Below are positions 1-8,884 of a stretch of 64,000 nucleotides of DNA, one piece after another. The notes beneath the pieces were generated by a model, which saw nothing but the letters and a program-made list of their open reading frames with translations, did not search any database and had not been told where the DNA came from. Location of the stretch: the NCBI GenBank assembly GCA_020091685.1, contig CM034607.1, positions 9,421,465 to 9,485,464 on the forward strand. The letters are read 5' to 3'. Positions within the stretch are counted from its first letter, which is position 1. The number at the start of each line of letters is the position of its first letter. This DNA comes from Lutjanus erythropterus (lineage: Eukaryota; Chordata; Actinopteri; Lutjaniformes; Lutjanidae). The position numbers and the translations under genes are program-made.

Positions 1-930
1 TAAAGACTGATTTTCTCTTGTGGAAGCATAATGACGTATACAATATACATTCACCAGCCACTTCATGTGATCCAATAGTTTTGCCATAAATTCTACTTCT
101 ACAAACCTTATGATTTTTACTTTTTTTTCAGTTTTATTTAAAACTGTCAGAAAGGTAATAATTCTACCTTCTGTTTATTACTGAGGTCCTTGTGGGTGGA
201 GGTATTCTATTTAAAGGTGTTTCTAATATTCTGCCCCTCTCACGTATGTTTAAACTAACAAACTCTTAACTCCTTTGACTGCATCGCATGTATATTTTTG
301 TTCACTATAAATATTACATTTAATTTATTTTCTGAGTTCTGCTCCATGATGGTGATGGTGAATTATATTTTGTTGATTAATTTTATATGGTGATTTTATT
401 ACCTATTGCTGTTGATGTAAGGTCATGTTGAGTGTCATAAAAGACCTCATTAAATAGAATGTATTATTATTATTATCATTATTATTATTAAATGGTGTGG
501 TTAAGATATTAGATTCATTTCTTTCTAGATCCTAGATTCTCTGTCTCTAGTGGTACAGAGAAATGTCAAATACATCTTTTTTAAATAAATACTAAAAACG
601 GACGACATGGAGAAGTGGATGACACTGAACCGAGGACAAGTGCCTGTAAAGTGTAGCACCTACTAGCTTACAGTGCAAAACAGTAAGGAGGTGAGCGCTA
701 TAAGTAAATGTAAGTGAATTTGAGAAACACTGACCTAGATAATATACATGTAATTAAATTAAGACCTTGCTGACAGTGTCAATCAAAACTGAACATTATT
801 ATTATCTTTGCAAAAGCAGAAATTGATGTATTGGATCACATTAGATTGTACAAATGTACCTAATGAAGTGGCAGATGAGTGTAGGTATAGATCTGAGTGT
901 CTGGTGTTTGTATGGAGTGATTCAACTCAC
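1..930 (-). other. hdac1: hdac1 intron 2 (partial, runs off the left edge)
   Basis: This sequence follows the exon 2 donor of hdac1 on the minus strand (GTGAGT at 930-925). No frame in it continues the HDAC1 protein (expected to resume with Arg-Pro-His-Lys), so exon 3 should lie left of base 1. The stretch is AT-rich, with an (ATT)n run around 462-490, and I see nothing else in it. Confidence 0.8.
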
Positions 931-2046
931 ATAGATCTCCATTTTCCTGTACAGTCCATAGTTGAGAAGGAGGTTGTGTGTCATGCGGATCCTGTGGGGT
1001 TTCATGGGATGGCCCTGGCCATAGTAGTAGTTCCCCACATCCCCTTAGGAAGAAAAGATAATTCAAGACAAGTTTACATCACAATATGTGCTCGAAAACC
1101 TGCTGCCATTATGTATTTTGCTTCTCCTGAGCTTTCACAACTTCACGCCAAACTCCATTCAACTTTTTACAATTTTTTGTTTTTGACAGTTTCACCTGTC
1201 ATTCAAACACTCTCCAAGTGCACAGTACACAGTGGACACTGACCAACATTAAAATCTGAAAAATATAAATAAGAGGTGGTCAATTTGATTGGAATCTATT
1301 TTAAGGTTATTAATTCATATGCTGACCTATATGTTGGACAGCAAACGAGATTGGAGTAAATGACCAGATAAATGACAAAAATTAAAACTGACATCAGAAC
1401 GACAATAAATGAATTTTATACACGCGTTTACCCAGATGAGTAGATCACCCAACTTCTTATTTCTACACTTAGACATGAACAATTTCTTATGCACAACATA
1501 AAAGGTAAATATAATACATTTTAACAACACTTAATTACACGAAAGTGATGAGACTACACTGAAGCCGTCAAGCGTAGCATCAGTCCCCAAGTAGACAAGT
1601 TGGGGGAATAGACAGATGTGATTAGCACCGGTTAGCTTCACGGCTGCTCTGCTCCTACAATGACCTGAAGTTACCTCACATCCCCAAACCACGACCCAAA
1701 ATGTTTTAATTAAAAAAACAACACTGGCCTGGTTATTGCATAACTTGAAATAAACATGAACACCTGATAATATTATGCATGCAGGTTCAAGCTAACAGCT
1801 CGCTGAGCGTACCATGTAACTAGCTACACCAGGCTAGTTAGCCCAAAGGAGCAGGCTAACGTTAGCATGCTATACCGGCTAGCTAGCTTGGTCATATGGC
1901 AGACTTAAAAAAATACACGTGAAAATTCCTAAACGTCTACATGCCTCCAAGCCACTTAAACCACTGACAAACTGAGGTGCACATGCTGGATATTTACCAT
2001 CATAGTAATAGCAAACTTTTTTCTTTGTTCCTTGAGACAGCGCCAT
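931..2046 (-). CDS. hdac1: hdac1, histone deacetylase 1, coding exons 1 and 2 (5' part of gene)
   Basis: This is the N-terminal 54 codons of a class I, zinc-dependent histone deacetylase, the catalytic subunit of the nuclear Sin3, NuRD and CoREST corepressor complexes. Exon 1 is 2046-1998 (49 nt) and encodes [16 protein letters not shown] plus the first base of a Gly codon, followed by donor GTAAAT. Exon 2 is 1043-931 (113 nt), after acceptor CTAAG, and encodes [20 protein letters not shown] and on to RKMEIY, followed by donor GTGAGT. The splice phases join cleanly (162 nt in total). The text matches HDAC1/HDAC2, and the MALSQGT start fits my memory of fish Hdac1 rather than HDAC2 (MAYSQGG). 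The start has a good context, with A at -3 and G at +4. The catalytic His and Asp residues are in later exons outside the window. Exon calls come from homology recognised by eye plus the splice sites. Confidence 0.95.
1044..1997 (-). other. hdac1: hdac1 intron 1
   Basis: This 954-bp intron runs from donor GT at 1997-1996 to acceptor AG at 1045-1044 on the minus strand. It includes a block rich in gctagc/gttagc motifs (about 1795-1890) resembling the decayed 'GCTAACATGCTAGC' repeats common in teleosts. No other gene is seen in it. Confidence 0.85.
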
Positions 2047-2260
2047 TTTACACCAATTACCCCACTGTTTCGTGCCCACCGGTTCCTCTCTTGCACCACC
2101 AGGGAACTCGCGTTGAGCTGCTGTCAACCAATCACAGAGGCTCGACCGCCCGACTGGGAGGCGCCGGTATTACAAACCAAGGACCGCCGAGGCTGCGGCT
2201 ACATCCAGACTGTCTAGACCCGCACAGAGCAGACAGCACAGGAGTTCAGTGTTTAATTCA
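2047..2260 (-). promoter_or_regulatory. hdac1: hdac1 5' UTR and CpG-rich promoter
   Basis: This GC- and CpG-rich block lies directly upstream of the hdac1 start codon within AT-rich surroundings. Read on the plus strand it carries CCAAT boxes at 2053-2057 and 2128-2132 and a GC box (CCGCCC) at 2146-2151. No TATA box is evident at a sensible distance. The start codon sits in AAAATGGCG, a YY1/TISU-like context. The transcription start cannot be placed from sequence alone. Confidence 0.6.
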
Positions 2261-4799
2261 GTGATTTACAGGTGTAGGAAATAGTTTAAGGTAATTTATC
2301 ATATCCAGGAAATGACAATCAGCAAATCGAGGAATAAGCTGATGACATGCATGAGCAGCTTTTGTCTGATGTTGATGTTGCCCCCCTCTGCATGTCTGCA
2401 TGGGGGGGTGGGGGAGGTCATAAGTCACTGGAGTTCAGTGTCATGTCCTTCTGACTGCTCGCAAGATGAACACTGGAAATACTGTGGATAGAAGCACAAC
2501 TCTTCAAAAGACTCCACTTCAGGTTGCAGAAACTGCATCCCTGTTCTGTAATCCCACCAGTATTTTATTTATTTATCATTTTACAATAATTTTATTAAGG
2601 ATGCATGATAATTATCAATATATCCAGTAAATATCTGCTATAATAATGTCTGATCTGACAGATTATGTCAAAGCATTTAATTTTAATTTTAATCCTTAGA
2701 CAAAATGCTCTACAAAATCCAAAATATATTTGTGAGGCTTTTTGATGAACTTTGCTAGAAAAAAATAATAAACATTTAAAGAGTCAGGTCTGTTCTTTCA
2801 TTTTTGTTATAACAGTGCTAGTATAATAGTATCTGGTTTAGATGGATTTTCACTCTATTTATTGGTGTTTAATAACCCAGTTTTATTTTTGTATGTGCAT
2901 CTAAGCTTGGATGTTGACATCTGAAATCCTAACAACAGTACAGGAAAAATAATTGTTAAAGGCAAAGTTTCATTAGATGTTAAAAGGGTAGTTCGGATCA
3001 ATTGTTGTGGATTTCTATGAGATACTTATCCATAGTGTATTATCTGCAGTAGATGGTGGTAGGCATGTCCTCAGTTAAGAGGACCAGAGAGTGGCACCTG
3101 CATGGAAGCTAAGCAATGAACTGCAATGAGAAGGGTCAGCAACAAGATATTTTAGAAACTTAACAAAGGTACACCTAAAAAATCAATATCGGTTTAAGAA
3201 CACAGGAGCTGCTTGAACACCACTGCCCCCCTTTTAATTTGTTTGTCTTACTGAATCTGAGTTCCCCCTTTAAAACACACAACAACACAAACAAACTGAC
3301 AGATAGAGGCAGCAGTAGATCAGAAACTCCAGTGTTCTGCGAGGTAAAATGACTGATTTCACCTATGGAGTTTGGTTGGTTTGGAGTGAGCGATATTTGG
3401 CTCAGATAACAGCCATTAACCATCAGAAAAGGCAGCCTGATGGCAAAGTAAAGCATTGACAATATTCAGTATTCAAGTATAGCTTACACTTAAGGTGATA
3501 TTGATTTTTTTTTTTTATAAAGGTGGGCCTTTTTTTAGGTGGCTAAAATGTTTTTTTTTGCTGATTCTGTCCACTGCAGTACATTTCTTAGCTTCTGAGC
3601 TGGTATTCCTTTCTGCTTCTTGAAACTGAGGGCATACCAGCTGCCATAAATAGAGTAGATTACTTTTGCAAGCTGATGTATCTAATACAGGTCAGTAAAA
3701 GTAAGACAGGAACATGTACAAATACATGCTCTCGTCAACTTCTGTACATTTCCAAACACAGCTATAAACATCATTTTAAGTATGCATTAAAAGTAAAAGT
3801 AGGTCAAGTTAGTACTGATTGCCCTGTTTTATACTGCTGTGTACAATGAGCCTGATTATGCATACTGATGCAGGCTTAGCAGTCATTCCAGCCGCTTGAA
3901 CAGACCGGGAAACCAGACAATAGGTGATCAGCTTTGTGCAATCCCACATAAAGACCACCAGGTGTCAGTGTAAGCTCACTTGTGTTTGACTGTAACCTCA
4001 AATCTCTGCAGACCCTGTCACTGCTGAATGAGAAATGCTGCATCCAGAGCTGATCACTCACACAATCTCATATATACTGTAGTATGCTGTGCAAACAAAA
4101 CAACATATAGAATAAAGATAGACCTGAAAGGTTAACTCTGTGCGGGGCAGACATTAATAATTTACAGGTTACTGTAGCCGCTCCAAGCTTACAGTGTAAA
4201 GATGTGGAAGATTGACACAATTTAGGCAGATATTTTTATGAGTTTTATGATTATGCTTGGTATTTCAAAACATTTATTAGAAAATAAATATTATTTTGGT
4301 TGACTAATCGTCTGCTTCGAGAGGCAGAGAGCTGTATCAATGTGGAGCTACAGCTTTGTCTAAATAATTCATAATTGTTTGAAGGCTGGTTCCAAATGTA
4401 GCTCAGATCTCAACTCATCATATCACCATGTGAACTAGGTCAGTTCACTCAGAGCAGGACTGCTGTGCTCAGTTAGCCACATTCAGAGGGCCACTCGCCT
4501 CCTTCAAATGGACGGAATGGCTACTGTAGATATGAAGGGTGAGGGAGAGAGGGGTGGATGGAGGGAGGGAGGGTGAGGCAGAGGTAATGGTGCTGATCTC
4601 AGGGCCATAAGACTAATAGAGGGCCAGGGGTCAGTGGAGCTAACATGGCAGTGTTGGTGTGTTCAATTACCTCCAAACCAATCGGTTAGAAACACGCGGG
4701 TGTTTCTCGTTTCGAAGCACGACCCGTGTGATGTGTGGAGGGTGTGCCAGATTAAGTCATTTTACACCGAATCTATCAGAATAGCTTACATGTTTGTTT
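2261..4799. other. Intergenic stretch upstream of hdac1
   Basis: No coding exon is recognisable here. It holds one TTAA-type inverted-repeat element starting at 2980 (listed separately), T-rich runs near 3507-3560, and a purine-rich GGAGGGAGGG tract near 4530-4580. The remainder appears unique and AT-rich. Confidence 0.5.
2980..3480. mobile_element. Non-autonomous TTAA-type element ('AAGGGTAGTTCGGAT' family)
   Basis: The left end TTAAAAGGGTAGTTCGGATC and the following text (TACTTATCCATAGTGTATT, AGCTAAGCAATGAACTGC) match a dispersed family I recognise in many teleost genomes. The TTAA at the edge suggests piggyBac- or Kolobok-type mobility. The right boundary is approximate because its terminus has decayed. 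No transposase frame is present. Confidence 0.5.
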
Positions 4800-7370
4800 G
4801 AAGCTGAGCCATAGTGAGTACCAGTCCAATAATGGCTAATAATTATATGAATGAGTGGAATAAAACTTTATTGATGTCGAACTTCGGCCTGTTCAGATTT
4901 TCTAGGTTGTAACTGATACAGATAAAGCACTGATGGACCTTATTATCCCCCCTCTAATGTGCAGGTATCTAACTATATACTGTAACCACATGGGATCCAA
5001 TTATTTGTTAATGTCACATCTCTTGAAAAATAATGTTTTCTTGTGAAAATAGACCTTTTTCACGGCAGCCATATTGATATGAAATAGTGGAGTTAACACA
5101 GGTGTTACCAGTGACACTAATTATGGTCCCATTGCATTTAGTGTAGCAGAGACTTTCCAAGGAACATGTACAACAGCAGCATCCTGACTCTGTTTGACCT
5201 GAATGGAATACAACCTTTAACGTATAATCGCAAGTTTTGCCATTGTGGGTCTCTCTCACATTAAAACAATAACAAAAGATGGAGTCTGATGACATTGTAA
5301 AGTGGTGTGGGATCATGGGAGTTGACTTTTTTTTCCACTTAAACAACCATAGCTGATGGAAATTTCTTCCTTACTCTCTGACGTCTCCAACATAGCCGCT
5401 GTTTTCCCAGAAGTTATAGCAGTAAGACACTGTTACCTTGAATAAATCATGTATTTCTCTGCATTTGAACATTGTTTGAAAAAATATGGATAATGTAATT
5501 ACACAACTCAACAAAATATATAACATATGTCCAGCATTTTTAGACATTTTAATGCAGAATTGCATATTTAGCTGGTCTCTGGTAACACTTGTTTACCCTC
5601 GCATGTCAAAGTGGCTGCTGTGATAAAGGTCTATAACAGGAATGTGAAAGCAAAACTAATTAAGTTGTGCTCAATAACAACCACTGTAGCCACAGGAGAC
5701 AGTTATAAGATAATTGTTAATAGTAGAATGCAGTGTGACAAGCAGAAAACTGATTAAAACTGATTAAAAGCTCAATAATGACAGTTACGTGCCATAATCA
5801 ACTGGTAACACTGGACTGAGAAAGATTGTTGCAGCAAAACAAAAAAAAACCAGTGTGTTCAACTGAGAAAGGATGTGTTTTATTCCTTATCAATTCAGTT
5901 TTTAACTTGTAAAAAGAAGAATGTGTTAGCGTCTTTCGAAAGTGCCTAGTCCAGCTTTAAGTTGGGTTTTTAGGTCAAATATGAAAGAAAATGGTCCAAT
6001 AACTGCTGATAATTACAGTGGAATAAAGCTTTACTTTTCTAGGTTGTGACAGATACAAGTATAGCATTGTTAAACCTTTTACCCGTACTGTAACTTGCAG
6101 GTGTCTAACCATGTACTGTTGTACTGTAACCACAGTGGGTTCACTTATTTGCTAATGTCGCATCATTTCCTTGTAAAAACGACAGGCCCTATTTAAAGCA
6201 AAACCAAAATGTAAAACGTTCTGAATAGCAGCCACTGCAGCCTGTTTATGATATCAATACTGAACATGTAGCCTGAGAAGTAGAAAATTAGCAATATCTA
6301 GCTTAAGTTTGCTTTCATTAGCCGGCAGTTCCTGGTCAGATCAGACTAAGAAAAATTGTAGCAGCAAAACCTCAGAGTGCACTCAGCTGAGAAACGTGTA
6401 TTTTATTGCTTATCAATTCAACCTTTAATTTTTAGAAAGAAGAATGTGTTATATCATCTTTAAAAAGTTTCATAGTCTCCCTTTAAGTTCACTTTTGAGG
6501 CCAGTTATGAAAGGACAAAGTCGAGTAATGGCTAATAATTACATTAATGAGTGGAATAAAACTTTATTGATGTCAAAGTTTGGCTTATTAAGATTTTCTA
6601 GGTTATTAACTTATAAACCTCATTACCCCTGCTATAATGTACAGGTGTCTTGCCCTGCAGTGCCACTGTAGACACAGGTGACGATTACAAGATAATGATA
6701 AATGGTACAATGCAACATGACAAGCAGAAAATGGACATCAAATGTCAGTTACTTAGGAAAATATGGCTGAAGTTTGCTAAAATTAGCCACCATAAACTGT
6801 AATACTGGTCATACCAGACTAAAACAGACTGTGGTATTCACACAAGAAGTGGTGTATTTTATTGCTTATGACTTCAACCTTTAAAATTAAACAACACATT
6901 CTTCTTTTCAGAAATTAAAGTTTCATAGCCTCGTTCTAAGGTGGGTTTTGAAGCCAAATATGACAGCAAATTGTTCTATGGTGGCTAATAATTACATGAA
7001 TGAGTGGAATAAAACTTTATTGATGTGTAAGTTTGGTCTATTTGGATTTTCCTGGTTGCAGTTGATGCTGTGCACTGTAACCACATAGAGTTTTCAATAT
7101 TATTTGCTAATATCACATCTCTTGAAAAAGGTTTCCTTGTTTAAATTACAGGCATAGGAAACTGACTAAGCAACATCAGTTACATAGTAAAATCTAAAGT
7201 TAGTGAACAGCCACCATAAGCTGCTGTGTTCAAATGAGAAATCGTGTATTTAACTGCTTCCGAATTCAAGCTTTAATTTGTAGAAAGAGGAATGTCCAAT
7301 GTCTTCTTTCAAAAGTTATAGTCTTGCTTTAGATTGGGTTTAGAGGCAAAATATGGAGGTGAATGGTGTA
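4800..7370. repeat. Degenerate tandem array of about 0.45-0.58 kb units
   Basis: The motif GTGGAATAAAACTTTATTGA recurs at 4855, 6551 and 7004, with a diverged version at 6018. It is embedded each time in the same longer context: GGCTAATAATTAC before it; TTTTCTAGGTT, CTGTAACCACA and then GCTTATCAATTCA-type text after it. Once the 580-bp element at 5052-5631 is removed, unit spacings are about 581, 533 and 453 bp. Unit ends recur without the anchor at about 5640-5990, 6360-6520, 6830-6975 and 7220-7370. It is non-coding and lies between hdac1 and the 3' end of marcksl1. Confidence 0.8.
5052..5631. mobile_element. Inverted-repeat DNA element with TA target duplication, inside the tandem array
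   Basis: The left end GACCTTTTTCACGGCAGCCA and the inverted right end GACCTTTATCACAGCAGCCA match at 18 of 20 positions. TA flanks both sides (5050-5051 and 5632-5633). There is no transposase. Its interior (CACATTAAAACAATAACA, GTGGTGTGGGATCATGGGAG, CATTTGAACATTGTTTG) recurs in diverged form at 54150-54240 and 55000-55240, so this is a dispersed family. It interrupts one unit of the tandem array. Confidence 0.7.
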
Positions 7371-7434
7371 GCTGCTGTAGTTTCGTTTTTTGTTCTTTCT
7401 CCATACTTTCACATTTCTAATAAACACCTACACC

Positions 7435-7754
7435 AGAGCTGCATAATATGTAAAATAAGTATAGTTTTTATTTTGGCAGATTTCACAATTGTGATGTGAT
7501 TCACGACTAGTGGGAATGATCACTGTTGCATCACATTTTTTTCTTAATCTGTTAAAATCATGATTATGTGACATTTGTTGAGGTTTGTACCAAACAAACA
7601 TGTTTTCCTCCATCTGGAAAGTAAGATTTCCAGGCCTACACTACAGCTCTATATTATGATGCTAATTTATACAAGGTTTTCCTTTGTAAAAAAAAGGATA
7701 TTGCACTTCATCATATTGTGATTTCAAAAATATTTTGGTTAACTGTGCAGCTCT
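7435..7754. mobile_element. Short inverted-repeat element (AGAGCTGCA...TGCAGCTCT)
   Basis: The ends AGAGCTGCATAAT and, inverted, AGAGCTGCACAGTT bound 320 bp of AT-rich sequence with TTGTGATGTGATTCA-type text. This is a common teleost repeat. No clear target duplication is visible and no coding capacity remains. Confidence 0.5.
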
Positions 7755-8030
7755 AACAAACACTAAAACAGTCTAAAATGCCAGTATCTGCCTTTACACT
7801 ATCTTTTCGTTTTCAATTACTGCAATAACTGGATGAATTAAAATTGTGTGTCCCTAATCCTTATTTTGCTGTTACTGGACTACTGCCAACAGGTATTAAT
7901 TGACATTACAGTGCTATAAACACTGACACAGTCTCCAGACGGTCTTATTAAAGCATACTACTTTGTAATAACAAATGTCATGTATAATGTGAATAAGCAT
8001 AAAGACACATAAACGGGCAGGTAACCAACA

Positions 8031-8036
8031 TTTATT
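8031..8036 (-). terminator. marcksl1: Polyadenylation signal of marcksl1
   Basis: On the minus strand this reads AATAAA. It is followed about 20-40 nt downstream by a GT-rich stretch (TGTGTCTTTATG, rc of about 7999-8010), which is the usual downstream element. Cleavage is therefore expected near 8010-8020. Confidence 0.6.
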
Positions 8037-8740
8037 TACCATTATCAACTTTACAATAAAACCAGTAACATCTGTCAACATTAGCAAAATAAAGAACAGA
8101 AATCAGTCCAATGTATTTACAGAGACAAAGCTGATTCAGGCTCACACACGACAGATAAACAACTCTGCTTCATATCAAACCGCAACAGTGAACATAGCAA
8201 GCTTAAGTGTTCTTTTTTCATAGTAAGGTAAAAATCAAAGTTGTCTATTTTTTTTTCTTTAAACAAACAAGTAATAGCTTCTCTGAATCTTTAAGATGGT
8301 TCTCTATAATACACCACAAAATACTTCAAATTTGGGTTAAAATATAGGAATGTAAAAAGTTGGCGAGTCTCTTTAATTTTCTGATTTCTTTTTTTTTTTT
8401 TTCTCTATTCAACAGTCATTTCAAGTGGTGGTGGTGTCCTAGTATCTCGTCTAGCTTCATTCCTTCAGCAAGGAGGCATCTTGATCTGCAGATTTTTAGG
8501 GAAAAGATGCTTTGACTCCCTCCGGCTCCATCCATCCTTCATCCGTCTATACTTCATGGTGTCATTAGCTCGCATTCTAGCCATTAAAAATCCATTTTCC
8601 ACATTGCGACCAACCCACAGCCTCAAACTCAGTCCAGGTCCAGACGTCGAGCAGTAACCAGGGAAGTGATCTAGTGAATCTAGTCTGTCGTCTTGTTATC
8701 ATGACGAAAAGTGGCACGTCAAAGGAGTCTCTCACATACA

Positions 8741-8818
8741 TGTGTATATATTTACATATACATATATCCATATACATATGTATACATATACACATATATA
8801 TATAAATATATATATATA
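8741..8818. repeat. TATA/TACA-type microsatellite in the marcksl1 3' UTR
   Basis: Alternating tacata/tatata units, imperfect, entirely inside the transcribed 3' UTR of marcksl1. Likely length-polymorphic. Confidence 0.8.
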
Positions 8819-8884
8819 CTCTTAAATTTTCTCTCTCTCTCTTGAAAAACAGTTCACCCAGTTCATTGTGAGCTAAACGTACAA

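Larger units (their letters stand above)
8010..8884 (-). other. marcksl1: marcksl1 3' UTR
   Basis: Untranslated sequence downstream of the marcksl1 stop codon, about 0.87 kb. It contains a TATA/TACA microsatellite (about 8741-8818), a CT tract near 8830-8840, and A/T-rich tracts. The short tyrosine/isoleucine-rich frame across it is produced by the TATA repeat and is not a gene. The 3' end is inferred from the polyadenylation signal. Confidence 0.7.

Noticed and set aside
808..1242. Plus-strand frame of 144 codons
   Set aside because: It is the antisense shadow of hdac1 exon 2 plus intron; the minus strand has a clear HDAC1 match with proper splice sites.
1977..2264. Plus-strand frame of 95 codons over the hdac1 first exon and promoter
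   Set aside because: It overlaps the hdac1 coding exon on the other strand and has no recognisable domain; the GC-rich promoter makes chance open frames likely.
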